This document shows positions 42,676 to 51,061 of a DNA stretch of 64,000 bases, one piece after another (position 1 is the first letter of the stretch; each line of letters begins with the position of its first letter). This DNA comes from JBAYSY01 sp041675885 (GTDB lineage: Bacteria > Pseudomonadota > Alphaproteobacteria > Rhodobacterales > Rhodobacteraceae), in assembly GCA_041675885.1 (NCBI GenBank), contig JBAYSY010000001.1:95619-159618 (forward strand), written 5' to 3'. A program made the position numbers and the translations under genes. The notes beneath the pieces are model-generated. The model saw only the letters and a list, made by a program, of their open reading frames with translations. It had not been told where the DNA came from and made no database searches.

Positions 42676-43407
42676 TCAGAACCTGGGCACCGCGTCACCG
42701 AACCATTTGTCGAGCATCGCGTTGAGCGAACCGTCGGCCTTCATCTCGTCGATCACCGCGTCGAAGGCGGCGCGCAACTCGTTGTCGGACTGACGGAAGC
42801 CCAGCGCCACCCCCGCGCCCGGATAGATCTCGTCGCCGACGAACACCAGTTCGCCGTTCGAATCGTCGACATAGGGTTGCAGGAACGCCTTGTCGGCCAG
42901 AACCGCATCCACCTGACCGCTACGGACGGCGGCGATGGTCTCGTCCGGGGTCGGGAATTCCACCAGCGTGGCGTCGGTGCCTGCGACCACCCCGGCCTGC
43001 ATGGTGTTCGACTGGACGGCGACAATGCCCACGGTCACCGACTCATCCGCGCCCGCAAGCGCCATATAGGCCGAGGGATCGGGCGGGATATAGGCCTGGG
43101 TGAAGGAGATCACCGCCGAACGCGCCTCGGTGATCGACATCCCGGCCATGATGATGTCGTAGTTGCCGGCGACAAGGTTCGGAATGATCGTGTCCCAGTC
43201 GTTGATCACCCATTCGCAGTTCAGCGACGCGCGCGCGCACATCTCGTCGCCCAGCTCGCGCTCGAACCCGTCCAGTTCGTTGTCGTCGTTGATGAAGTTG
43301 TAGGGCGGATAGGCGCCCTCGGTGCCAAGGCGCACAAGATCCTGCGCCAGTGCGCCACTGGCGGCCAGCACAAGCGCGGCGGCGGCGGTCAGGGTCGGTC
43401 TCATCAT
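42676..43407 (-). CDS. Polar amino acid ABC transporter substrate-binding protein (first copy)
   Basis: A 243-residue paralogue of the next gene. Signal peptide TLTAAAALVLAASGALAQ, then DLVRLGTEGAYPPYNFINDD, SLNCEWVINDWDTIIPNLV, YDIIMAGMSITEARSAVISF and DKWFGDAVPRF. Most differences from its partner fall in loop regions, including the stretch QAYIPPDPSAYMALAGADES, which lines the ligand cleft in this family. It is the gene nearest the ATPase gene, separated by 75 bases containing 17-base tandem repeats. The ligand is not determined. Confidence 0.92.
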   Translation of the reverse strand: MMRPTLTAAAALVLAASGALAQDLVRLGTEGAYPPYNFINDDNELDGFERELGDEMCARASLNCEWVINDWDTIIPNLVAGNYDIIMAGMSITEARSAVISFTQAYIPPDPSAYMALAGADESVTVGIVAVQSNTMQAGVVAGTDATLVEFPTPDETIAAVRSGQVDAVLADKAFLQPYVDDSNGELVFVGDEIYPGAGVALGFRQSDNELRAAFDAVIDEMKADGSLNAMLDKWFGDAVPRF

Positions 43408-43445
43408 GGTTCGATACTCCGGTCTTCTGGTCTTGGTGTTCAGGG

Positions 43446-43496
43446 TCTTCAGGCGGGCACGGTCTTCAGGCGGGGACGATCTTCAGGCGGGGACGG
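43446..43496. repeat. Three tandem 17-base repeats at the end of the ATPase gene
   Basis: TCTTCAGGCGGGCACGG (43446-43462), TCTTCAGGCGGGGACGA (43463-43479) and TCTTCAGGCGGGGACGG (43480-43496) are direct tandem copies. The third contains the stop codon of the ATPase gene (minus strand) at 43483-43485, and the others repeat the same end, including the TGA, as if the gene end had been duplicated by slippage. Confidence 0.85.
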
Positions 43497-44289
43497 GCGC
43501 GGGGGCCGTGGCGGACAGGAAACCGCGCAGCCGTTCGGATCGCGGCGCGCCGAACAGCGCGGCGGGCGGGCCTTCCTCCTCGATCCGGCCCTGATGCAGG
43601 AAGATCACGTGGTCGGACAGGTCGGCGGCCAGCTTCATGTCATGGGTGACAAGGATCATGGTCCGCCCCTCGGCCGCCAGCGCCTTGATGACTCGCACCA
43701 CCTCCTGCTCCAGTTCGGGGTCGAGCGCGGATGTGGGCTCGTCGAACAGCAGCGCGCGGGGCTCCATGCACAAGGCGCGGGCGATGGCGGCGCGCTGCTG
43801 CTGGCCGCCGGAAAGCTGCGCGGGCCAGGCATCGGCCTTGTCGCCGATTCCCACCTGGTCGAGATAGCGCCGGGCGGCGGTCTCGACCTCGGCACGGTCG
43901 CGCTTCAGCACGGTCAGCGGCGCTTCCATGACGTTCTCCAGGATGGTCAGGTGCGACCACAGGTTGAACTGCTGGAACACCATCGACAGGTTGGTGCGGA
44001 TGCGCGTGACCTGCGCCCGGTCGGCGGGCTGACGATGCGCGCCCGTGCCGCGCCAGCGCACCGGCTCGCCCTCGAAGATCACCTCGCCCGACTGGCTGTC
44101 CTCCAAGAGGTTGCAGCAGCGCAGCAGGGTCGATTTCCCCGAACCCGACGAACCGATCAGCGAGACCACCTGCCCGCGCGGGGCCGCAAGATCGACGCCC
44201 CTGAGCACCTCAAGTTCGCCATAGGCTTTGTGCAGGCCGCGTATCTCGATCACGGGCGGGGTCGGCGCGGGGGGCTGTCGGGTCGTCAC
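43483..44289 (-). CDS. Polar amino acid ABC transporter ATP-binding protein (HisP-like)
   Basis: A 268-residue ATPase of the HisP/GlnQ class. Walker A is LIGSSGSGKSTLLRC, the Q-loop is NLSMVFQQFNLWSH, the signature is AQLSGGQQQRAAIARAL and Walker B is ALLFDEPTSALDPEL. I chose GTG 44289 as the start of conserved sequence (VIEIRGLHKAYG follows); a longer TTG start at 44364 is possible and the ribosome site for either is weak. It heads the six-gene transporter and glutamine-synthetase operon. The C-terminus ends in a low-complexity APAPVPA formed by the tandem repeats. Confidence 0.93.
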   Translation of the reverse strand: MTTRQPPAPTPPVIEIRGLHKAYGELEVLRGVDLAAPRGQVVSLIGSSGSGKSTLLRCCNLLEDSQSGEVIFEGEPVRWRGTGAHRQPADRAQVTRIRTNLSMVFQQFNLWSHLTILENVMEAPLTVLKRDRAEVETAARRYLDQVGIGDKADAWPAQLSGGQQQRAAIARALCMEPRALLFDEPTSALDPELEQEVVRVIKALAAEGRTMILVTHDMKLAADLSDHVIFLHQGRIEEEGPPAALFGAPRSERLRGFLSATAPAPVPA

Positions 44290-44454
44290 TCTATGCGTCT
44301 CGCTGCTGGTGGCTTGCCGCCAGTAGGGCGCATTCCGCGTGGCTTTGCAACGCTCTTTCGGCAATTGCGACAGGCTGACCCGGCGGAACGCCTGCCGCCG
44401 GGCGCATTGTGCCGAAACGGCCCGGTCCCCTGCCCACCGCCCGCGGTGCGGCGG

Positions 44455-44904
44455 TCACACGGCACCCCCGCGCCCTTCGGTCCGGCGGCGGGCCAGCGCG
44501 CTGTCGCGATCGGTCAGGCCCAGCAGGTCCGCGACCAGCCGCATCAGCCGGTCCTCGTCATCGTCGCGGCTGCCATCGGCCAGCGCCACCGCCCACAGCG
44601 CCTCGATCAGCCCGATCCGGTCCTCCAGCGGCACCGCCGCCTTCAGCGCGCGGGTGAAGCGCACGGTGTCGGGGGCCTCCTGTTCCAGCACCTCGGCCAT
44701 GCCGCGCAGCTTCGCGGCCTCCCCGGGGCTTACCCCGTAACGGGCGGCCAGCAGCCGGTCGATCCGGGCCACCTCCTCGGGGGCGTAATGGCCATCGGCC
44801 CGGGCCAGCCGGACCATGAGCGCGGCAAGCGCAAGCCTTGCGTCGGACCCGGCCAGCGGCGCAGGAGCGGGGTTCATCAGACGATCGAGAAGGCGCGCGA
44901 ACAT
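44455..44904 (-). CDS. TerB-like (tellurite resistance B domain) protein
   Basis: A 149-residue soluble helical protein with a TerB-type domain: LALAALMVRLARADGHYAPE and the matching acidic segment LWAVALADGSRDDDEDRLMR, the two symmetric helix pairs that bind divalent metal in TerB relatives. ATG 44904 starts the family-like sequence; the frame stays open upstream without homology. It stands alone, not in a ter operon, so a tellurite role is unlikely; such single TerB-like proteins are often of unknown function. GTCCCA-CGCA-TGGGAC at 45062-45077 is a hairpin upstream of it. Confidence 0.85.
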   Translation of the reverse strand: MFARLLDRLMNPAPAPLAGSDARLALAALMVRLARADGHYAPEEVARIDRLLAARYGVSPGEAAKLRGMAEVLEQEAPDTVRFTRALKAAVPLEDRIGLIEALWAVALADGSRDDDEDRLMRLVADLLGLTDRDSALARRRTEGRGGAV

Positions 44905-45115
44905 GCCGCGCAGGATAGCGCCGGGGGCAGGCGCAAGAAAAGCGCAAAACGCGGGCGCCCGGTCACGACTGCGCAAGCCCCCCCGGAATCCTTCTGGGCA
45001 AAAGGTTGACAGATGGCAAATCCGCCAGTCCAACCCATTGATTTCAAATGATTGACGGCCTGTCCCACGCATGGGACCGGCACCCCTCGCCGGGGCACCC
45101 GCCCCCTGCCCTAGC

Positions 45116-45409
45116 CTACCCGTCCCAGCCCTCGACGATGGCCAGATCCGCCACCGAGGCCGGCTGCCGCAGCGCCAGCGCCCGCTGGTATTCCGGGCTG
45201 TGGTAGCAATCGCGGGCGGCCTCGATACTGTCGAACTCGATCACCACCGCGCGGGCCCGCATCGCGCCCTCGACCACCTCCTGCGCCCCGCCGCGCACCA
45301 GGAACCGGCCGCCGTATTTCGCGAAAGCCTCGGCATTGGCGGCGCGGTAGGCTTCATAGGCGGCGGGGTCATTCACCTCGACATGGCCGATCCAGTATCC
45401 TTTGGGCAT
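45116..45409 (-). CDS. DUF1330 domain-containing protein
   Basis: A 97-residue small alpha/beta (dimeric ferredoxin-like) protein. It starts MPKGYWIGHVEVNDPAAYEA and has the family block RAVVIEFDSIEAARDCYHSP, ending DLAIVEGWDG. Members are related to small monooxygenase-like or NIPSNAP folds and are of unknown activity. It lies between the TerB gene and the acyl-CoA operon on the same strand, 26 bases after the end of the MaoC-like gene at 45436, so it may be the tail of that operon. A hairpin (45062-45077) follows it and may end the transcript. Confidence 0.88.
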   Translation of the reverse strand: MPKGYWIGHVEVNDPAAYEAYRAANAEAFAKYGGRFLVRGGAQEVVEGAMRARAVVIEFDSIEAARDCYHSPEYQRALALRQPASVADLAIVEGWDG

Positions 45410-45435
45410 CGCTCTTTCTCCTCGGTGGCCGCGCG

Positions 45436-45843
45436 TCAGGGTATCCCGCCGCCGGGCGCGGTCAATACCCCTTCCCCGAACCCCCCGGCCACGTCGCGCG
45501 CCAGCACCAGCGCCCGGCCGGTGCAGACCAGCGTGCCGTCCCCGGTCCGGCAGGTGGTCGCCAGATCGACAAGGTGTTTTTCGGGCCGCAGCCGCGTGAT
45601 CTCGACCCGCGCGGTCAGCGCGGCGCCGAGCGGCGCGGGGGCGGGAAACGCCATCTCCTGCTTGAGGTAATTGGTGCCGAAGCCCGGCAGCCTCACCCCC
45701 AGAAGATAGGAGAACAGCGCCCCGATCAGCGGTTCAGGCACCATGTCGCCCGGCGCCCCGCCCCCGAGCGCGGCAAAGGCGGCCACGTCTTCGGCGGTAT
45801 AGCTGCGGGTGATCTCGGCGGACTGTCCGACTGTCAGCGTCAT
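45436..45843 (-). CDS. MaoC-like hot-dog protein lacking the hydratase motif
   Basis: A 135-residue single hot-dog-fold protein. It shows the MaoC-like start TVGQSAEITRSYTAEDVAAF and the strand LTARVEITRLRPEKHLVDLA, but the usual Asp-x4-His hydratase motif is replaced by ALGGGAPGDMVPEPLIGAL. It overlaps the start of the next MaoC-like gene upstream in the operon (ATGA, 45840-45843). Split two-subunit MaoC hydratases with one catalytic and one structural member are known in actinobacterial steroid degradation; the same may apply here. Alternatively it may be a thioesterase-like partner. Confidence 0.8.
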   Translation of the reverse strand: MTLTVGQSAEITRSYTAEDVAAFAALGGGAPGDMVPEPLIGALFSYLLGVRLPGFGTNYLKQEMAFPAPAPLGAALTARVEITRLRPEKHLVDLATTCRTGDGTLVCTGRALVLARDVAGGFGEGVLTAPGGGIP

Positions 45844-46196
45844 GCGACCCGCGCCTCCCCCTCGGTCACCACCGCGCCGTCGGCCAGCCGCACCGCCCGC
45901 ATCGCATAGCGCCCCGGCGCGATCCGGGTCACGTCGAGCCGCAGCGTCTCGCCGGCGAAGGCGGGATTCGGGAACATCAGCCCCTGCATGGCCTGCCGCC
46001 GCCCGGGCGCGGCCCGCGCCAGGAGCCCGCGCAGCCTCGTATAGATCAGCATCCCGTGGCTCACGGTGCGGCCGAAGTGGGTGCGGGCGGAAAACTCCGG
46101 GTCCACATGGATCGGGTTGTCGTCGCCCGACAGCGTGGCGAAGGCGTCGAATTCGGCCTGGCTCGGGGTCCAGTCCTCGGAAAGGCGGTCGATCAT
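45840..46196 (-). CDS. MaoC-family (R)-hydratase-like protein
   Basis: A 118-residue hot-dog protein with the complete hydratase motif FATLSGDDNPIHVDPEFS (catalytic Asp and His) and the downstream HFGRTVSHGMLIYTRL. It would add water to an enoyl-CoA. ATG 46196 overlaps the stop of the acyl-CoA ligase gene (minus-strand ATGA) and its stop overlaps the next MaoC-like gene, so the two may form a heterodimer. The short length (about half a double-hot-dog enzyme) fits that idea. Confidence 0.87.
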   Translation of the reverse strand: MIDRLSEDWTPSQAEFDAFATLSGDDNPIHVDPEFSARTHFGRTVSHGMLIYTRLRGLLARAAPGRRQAMQGLMFPNPAFAGETLRLDVTRIAPGRYAMRAVRLADGAVVTEGEARVA

Positions 46197-47668
46197 GGCT
46201 GCTCCCTCAGCAGGGGTTTGCGCACCTTGCCGGCGGCGGTGCGGGGGAAATCCCCGACCAGCCGGAAGCTGCGCGGGATCTTGTAGGCGGCGAGACGTTC
46301 GCGGCACCAGCCGGGCAGCGCATCCAGATCGGGGGTGCGGCCCGGCCGGGCGATCAGGAAGGCGGCGCCGGTCTCGCCCCATCTTTCATCCGCAACCCCT
46401 ATCACGGCGGCTTCCAGAATGTCGGGGTGGGTGATGAGAACCCGCTCCACCTCCGCCGGATAGACGTTCTCGCCGCCCGAGATATACATGTCCTTGATCC
46501 GGTCGATGATGGCGTAATAGCCGTCGGCGTCGCGCCGTGCCACGTCGCCGGACTTGAGCCAGCCGTCGGGGGTGAAGACCGCCGCCGTGGCCTCGGGGTT
46601 GCCGTAATAGCCGGGCGTGACGGTGGCGCCGCGCATCAGCAACTCGCCCTCGCCCGGGGCGCCGTCGGGCACACCCGCCAGCCGCGCCTCGGTCATCATC
46701 TGCGGCTTGCCGACCGAGCCGATCTTGGCGAGCGCCGCCGCCCGGTCGATCAGGAAGCCGGTCGGCCCGGTCTCGGTCATGCCGAAACCGTTGCAGATCA
46801 CCGCGCCCCTGTCGGCGAAGAAGCGGATCACGTCCGGGGGCAGCGCCGCGCCGCCGCAGCCCCAGCCCCGCACCGCGCCAAGGTCGATACGGCCGATCCC
46901 GGGGTGCAGCCGAAACGCCTGATAGATCGCAGGGACACCGAAGAACTGACTGACCTGCCCTTCGGCGATCATCGAAAGCAGCCGACCGGGGTCGAACTTC
47001 GGCAGGATATGCGAATGCCCGCCCCAGAAGAACAGCGGCAGCGTGTAGAGGTTGATCCCGCCGGTGTGGAACAGCGGCAGGAAATTGACGCTGGTATCGC
47101 CGCCCGTCAGCCCCACCGCCTGCGAGATGTTCACGGCATTCGCCAGCGCCATGCGCGGGGTCTGGATCACCGCCTTCGGCAGGCCGGTGGTGCCCGAGGT
47201 GAACAGCAGATACCACGGGTCGGCCTCGGGGATGTCGCGGGGCGGCAGCGGGGCGGCGCCCCCGCCGAACCCGCCGAACCCGCCTTCGTCCGCCATGGCG
47301 ATGCAGGGCAGGCCCAGCGCGGCGGCGGTCGGCGCATGCCGGCTGTCGTGGATGATCGCGGCGCAACCCACGCTGGCCGCGACCGGGGCCAGCTCGGCCA
47401 GCGGCTGGCGCCAGTTCAGGGGCGCGAGGATCAGCCCGGCCTTGAGACAGGCGAACAGCGCCGCGAAGAACTCGGCCCGGTTCAGACAGAGGATCGCCAC
47501 CCGGTCGCCCGGCGCCAGCCCCATGGCGCGCAGCCCCGCCCCCAGCCGGGCGGATTCCGCATCGACCTCGGCAAAGGTCCAGACGCGGCCGGTGCCGTGG
47601 TCGGTGAAGGCGGGGGAAGCGGGCGACAGTTCCGCCCGCCGCGCCGCCGGATCGGGCGCCCGTGTCAT
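46193..47668 (-). CDS. Acyl-CoA synthetase / fatty-acid CoA ligase
   Basis: A 491-residue AMP-forming ligase that activates a carboxylic acid to its CoA thioester. Motifs: LLFTSGTTGLPKAVI (P-loop-like, near residue 150), FGMTETGPTGFLID near 300, LKSGDVARRDADGYYAIIDR near 366 and the C-terminal lysine GKVRKPLL. The start overlaps the end of the crotonase gene, and the stop overlaps the MaoC gene. The acid-binding pocket does not betray a specific substrate. Together with crotonase and MaoC it forms a degradation or modification route for a CoA-activated acid. Confidence 0.93.
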   Translation of the reverse strand: MTRAPDPAARRAELSPASPAFTDHGTGRVWTFAEVDAESARLGAGLRAMGLAPGDRVAILCLNRAEFFAALFACLKAGLILAPLNWRQPLAELAPVAASVGCAAIIHDSRHAPTAAALGLPCIAMADEGGFGGFGGGAAPLPPRDIPEADPWYLLFTSGTTGLPKAVIQTPRMALANAVNISQAVGLTGGDTSVNFLPLFHTGGINLYTLPLFFWGGHSHILPKFDPGRLLSMIAEGQVSQFFGVPAIYQAFRLHPGIGRIDLGAVRGWGCGGAALPPDVIRFFADRGAVICNGFGMTETGPTGFLIDRAAALAKIGSVGKPQMMTEARLAGVPDGAPGEGELLMRGATVTPGYYGNPEATAAVFTPDGWLKSGDVARRDADGYYAIIDRIKDMYISGGENVYPAEVERVLITHPDILEAAVIGVADERWGETGAAFLIARPGRTPDLDALPGWCRERLAAYKIPRSFRLVGDFPRTAAGKVRKPLLREQP

Positions 47669-48429
47669 CGCCGTGCCTCCTTCAGCCCGGCCAGGAACCG
47701 GGCCATGCCGTCGCGCGCCTCCACGGTGCCGATCCTTGCGGTGAAGGCGTCCAGTTCCGCCGCCAGCGCGCGCTCGGTGGCCTCAGTATCGCGGATCAGC
47801 CGCTTGGTGTCGGCCAGCGTGCCGGGCACATGGCGCGAAAGCGTGTCGAGCCAGACTTCCACCTGCGCCTCCGGCGCCACCGCCTGCACGATGCCCAGCG
47901 CCGCGGCCTCCCCGGCGTCGATCCGGCGGTTGAGGATCTGGATCTCCAGCGCACGGGCCGGGCCGATCCGGCCGGGCAAAAGCGCCGTCCAGCCGCCGTC
48001 CGGGGCAAAGCCGACCTCGGCGTAATACGGCTGGACGAAGCCGCCCGCCCCCAGCACCGCGAGGTCGGCGGCAAGCAGCAGGCCAAGCGCGCCCCCGGTC
48101 ACCGCCCCCTGCGCGCAGGCGATCACCGGGCAGGGCATCCGCATGAGCCGCAGCATCGCCGCGTTGAGCCCGCCCAGGGTGCGGCGGGCGTAAGCCTCGC
48201 CCCGGCCCGCCGCCACCTCGGCGGCGAAGCGCGCCACGTCGCCGCCGGTCGAGAAATGCCGCCCCTCGGCCGCCAGCACCAGCGCGCGGGGGGCCTCTGC
48301 CGCCGCCCGGTCGAGCGTATCGTTCAGCGCGTCCAGCAGTTCCGCCGTCAGCGCATTGCAGCGCCCGGGCGCGGCCAGCGTGACCCGCGCCACCCCGTCC
48401 CCGACCGCCATCCGCACCGGAACCGTCAT
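47665..48429 (-). CDS. Crotonase-superfamily protein lacking both hydratase glutamates
   Basis: A 254-residue crotonase-fold protein. The oxyanion parts are present (RHFSTGGDVARF; AQGAVTGGALGLLLAADL), but the two glutamates of true enoyl-CoA hydratases are changed: GGGCE becomes GGALG and QPE becomes QPYY. An Asp instead sits in VGFAPDGGWTALLPGRIG, the place where isomerase-type relatives such as PaaG carry the catalytic acid. It therefore probably isomerises a double bond rather than hydrates it. It overlaps the ligase gene and follows the TetR gene by overlapping start and stop codons. Confidence 0.9.
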   Translation of the reverse strand: MTVPVRMAVGDGVARVTLAAPGRCNALTAELLDALNDTLDRAAAEAPRALVLAAEGRHFSTGGDVARFAAEVAAGRGEAYARRTLGGLNAAMLRLMRMPCPVIACAQGAVTGGALGLLLAADLAVLGAGGFVQPYYAEVGFAPDGGWTALLPGRIGPARALEIQILNRRIDAGEAAALGIVQAVAPEAQVEVWLDTLSRHVPGTLADTKRLIRDTEATERALAAELDAFTARIGTVEARDGMARFLAGLKEARR

Positions 48430-49043
48430 GGCCGCAGCCCGTTTTCCAGCATGTCGAACACCTCGGCCACCACCGCGTCGCGGTCGGCGCCCGGCTCCAT
48501 CAGCCCGAAGCGTTCGCCCAGCGTCACCGCCATGCCCATCAGCGCCCAGGCGCGGATCTCGGCATTGCCGGGGCGGATCTCGCCTTCCTCGGCGGCAGCG
48601 GTGAGGTTGCGGGCATAGGCGCGGGCGAAGGTGGTGAAATAACCGTTGTAGCTGTCGGGATCGACGAAGCGGGCCTCTTCGACGATGTTGTAAAGCGTCG
48701 GGCGTTCGGCCACGAAACCGAGGAAGGCGCGCAGGCCAAGCCGTTCCGCCGTCAGCCGGTCGGGCGCGCCCGCCACCGCTTCGGAGAGGGTCTTGCGCGT
48801 CAGTCGGCCCATCTCGGTGACGAGTTCGCGGAACACCTCTTCCTTGGTCTCGAAGTAGATGTAGAACGTGCCCTGGGCGATCCCGGCGGCGCGGGTGATG
48901 TCGGCAATGGCGGCGCCCGCGAAACCGCGCGCGCCGATCACCTCCTCGGCCGCGCGCAGGATCGCCTCGCGGGTCGAGCGCCCGCGCCGGGTGCGAGGCA
49001 GCGACCGGGCCGGGCCGCGCCGGGTTGCGGGTTTCTGCGCCAT
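48426..49043 (-). CDS. TetR/AcrR-family regulator
   Basis: A 205-residue repressor-type regulator. The DNA-binding domain is REAILRAAEEVIGARGFAGA, IADITRAAGIAQGTFYIYFE and TKEEVFRELV; the C-terminal region is a ligand-binding helical bundle (RPTLYNIVEEARFVDPDSYN). The start taken is ATG 49043, which follows an AGGAGGG; a start 24 bases upstream (49067) is also possible. It is the first gene of the acyl-CoA operon (its stop overlaps the crotonase start), so it probably controls that operon in response to a CoA thioester. It is divergent from the anion transporter gene. Confidence 0.92.
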   Translation of the reverse strand: MAQKPATRRGPARSLPRTRRGRSTREAILRAAEEVIGARGFAGAAIADITRAAGIAQGTFYIYFETKEEVFRELVTEMGRLTRKTLSEAVAGAPDRLTAERLGLRAFLGFVAERPTLYNIVEEARFVDPDSYNGYFTTFARAYARNLTAAAEEGEIRPGNAEIRAWALMGMAVTLGERFGLMEPGADRDAVVAEVFDMLENGLRP

Positions 49044-49273
49044 GCGCGGGCTGCCCTCCTGAAACATGAATCAATCGTCAGGTCTAACCGATTTCCGCCC
49101 CGGGTCAAGCGCCCGGCGGGGGGGGCAGCATCGGGGCCGCCCGTTCAGAAGGGCGATGACCGGCGGGCCGGCCTCTGATATGGATGCCGCACTTGCGCCG
49201 GCCCTTGCAAAGCCGCCATCTGGGGCCGGTGCCCGGGGGAATTTGCGGCATCAGTTCGGGGAATATCCGGGGC

Positions 49274-51046
49274 ATGACATTCGAAATCGCGCTGGTGCTC
49301 GGCATCGCCCTGATCGCCATCATCCTGTTCGCCACCGAGAAATTGCGGATCGACGCGGTGGCGCTTCTGGTGCTGTCCGGGCTGGCCGTGCTTGGCCTTG
49401 TCAGCCCCGGCGAGGCCCTGAGCGGCTTCAGCAACCAGGCCACGATCACCGTGGCGGCGATGTTCATCCTGGCGGCGGGGTTGCAGAACAGCGGCGCCCT
49501 TTCGGGAATCGGCCGACTGCTGGGCAAGGCCGATTCGCCGCTGATGTTCCTGCTGATCCTGTTCGGCGTGCTGGCCGTGGTCGCGCCCTTCGTCAACAAT
49601 ACCGCCGTGGTCGCGGTCTTCATGCCGCTGGTCATGACCGCCGCCGCCGGTATCGGCATGTCGGCGTCAAAGGCGCTGATCCCGCTGTCCTACGTGTCGC
49701 AGATGGCCGGGGTCTGCACGCTGGTGGGGACATCGACCAACCTGCTGGTCAATGCCATGGCGCGCGATCTGGGCCACCCCGGTTTCACCATGTTCGAATT
49801 CACGCCTCTGGGGGTGATCTGTTTCGTGACCGGCTGCATCTACCTTCTGACCCTCGGCCGCTGGCTGTTGCCGGAAACACGGGGCAGCGAACTGGTCGAG
49901 GAATACGAGCTTGGCAAATACATCACCGAACTGCGGGTCGTGCCGGAATCGGCGCTGATCGGCACCTCGGTCGGCGAAGCGAAACTGGGCGACGAATACG
50001 GCGTCTTCGTTCTGGAACTGATGCGCGGCGACGAAAGGATCTGGTCGCCCCGGTCGCAGATCCTGAAGGAAGGCGATGTGCTGATCGCACGGGGCGACTG
50101 GTCCAGGCTGGACCAGCTCCGGGCCGAGGCCGGGCTTGAGATCAACACCGAATTCCAGCTCAAGGCCCGCACGCTGGAAGAGGGAACCCAGCAGGTCCTG
50201 ACCGAAGTGATGATCGCCCCCCGCTCGCGCGTGGTCGGCACCACGCTGGCCATGCTCGACCGGCGCTGGCGGCATGATGCAACGATCCTGGCCATCCACC
50301 GGCGCGGCGAGATCCTGCGCAAGCAGCTCAAGAACGTTCACCTGAATGTCGGTGACGTGCTCTTGATGCTGACCCCGGAAACCGAAATGCCCGCCCTGCG
50401 CCGGGATTCGGATGTCATCGTCCTGAGCGAGCGCGACGCCGAAAGAAAGCCGGTCGGCTGGCGGGCGCCCTTCGCCCTGGTCACCATGGCCCTGGTGATC
50501 GCCGTTTCCGCCATCGGCTGGGCACCCATCGCCATCACCGCGCTGACCGGGGCCGTGGCGATCACCCTTGCCGGCTGCCTGGAGGCCGATGAAGTCTATG
50601 ACGCCATAGACTGGCGCATCATCATCCTTCTGGCCGGGCTTCTACCGCTGGGAATCGCCATGAGCCAGACCGGCGCGGCCGAATTCATCGTCGCCAATTC
50701 CATCGGGCTGGTCGCCGGGTCGGGGCCGCTGGTGGTACTGGCCGTGCTTTACCTGATGGCGCTTCTGCTGACCGAATTCATGAGCAACGCGGCCGCCGCC
50801 GTCCTGCTCACCCCCATCGGCATGTCCACCGCCGCCATGCTGGGGGTGGACGCCACGCCCTTCCTGATCGCGGTCACCTTCGCCGCCTCGACCAGCTTCG
50901 CCACGCCGGTGGGCTATCAGACCAACACCATGGTCTATAGCGTCGGCGGCTACAGGTTCACCGATTTCATCAAGGTGGGCCTGCCGCTGAACCTGATCTT
51001 CTGGGTGCTGGGGGTGATCTTCATCCCTGTATTCTGGCCGTTCTGA
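49274..51046 (+). CDS. SLC13/ArsB-type anion permease with two RCK-C (TrkA-C) domains
   Basis: A 590-residue membrane protein: an N-terminal permease half (helices from residue 1 to about 200), then two TrkA-C regulatory domains in the middle loop (for example LRVVPESALIGTSVGEAKLG and VMIAPRSRVVGTTLAMLDRR), then a second permease half ending in VFWPF. The family transports dicarboxylates, sulfate or other anions with sodium or protons; VNNTAVVAVFMPLVM and STSFATPVGYQTNTMVYSVG are SLC13-type helices. ATG 49274 begins the first helix. It is divergent from the TetR gene and convergent with the FAD oxidoreductase; substrate unknown. Confidence 0.92.
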   Translation: MTFEIALVLGIALIAIILFATEKLRIDAVALLVLSGLAVLGLVSPGEALSGFSNQATITVAAMFILAAGLQNSGALSGIGRLLGKADSPLMFLLILFGVLAVVAPFVNNTAVVAVFMPLVMTAAAGIGMSASKALIPLSYVSQMAGVCTLVGTSTNLLVNAMARDLGHPGFTMFEFTPLGVICFVTGCIYLLTLGRWLLPETRGSELVEEYELGKYITELRVVPESALIGTSVGEAKLGDEYGVFVLELMRGDERIWSPRSQILKEGDVLIARGDWSRLDQLRAEAGLEINTEFQLKARTLEEGTQQVLTEVMIAPRSRVVGTTLAMLDRRWRHDATILAIHRRGEILRKQLKNVHLNVGDVLLMLTPETEMPALRRDSDVIVLSERDAERKPVGWRAPFALVTMALVIAVSAIGWAPIAITALTGAVAITLAGCLEADEVYDAIDWRIIILLAGLLPLGIAMSQTGAAEFIVANSIGLVAGSGPLVVLAVLYLMALLLTEFMSNAAAAVLLTPIGMSTAAMLGVDATPFLIAVTFAASTSFATPVGYQTNTMVYSVGGYRFTDFIKVGLPLNLIFWVLGVIFIPVFWPF

Positions 51047-51061
51047 CCGGCCGGGCCGCGT

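Noticed and set aside
41023..45009. Open frame of over 1300 codons antisense to the transporter operon
   Set aside because: Composition is Arg/His/Gly/Pro-rich as expected for the shadow of GC-rich genes; repeats in it mirror the two paralogous binding proteins.
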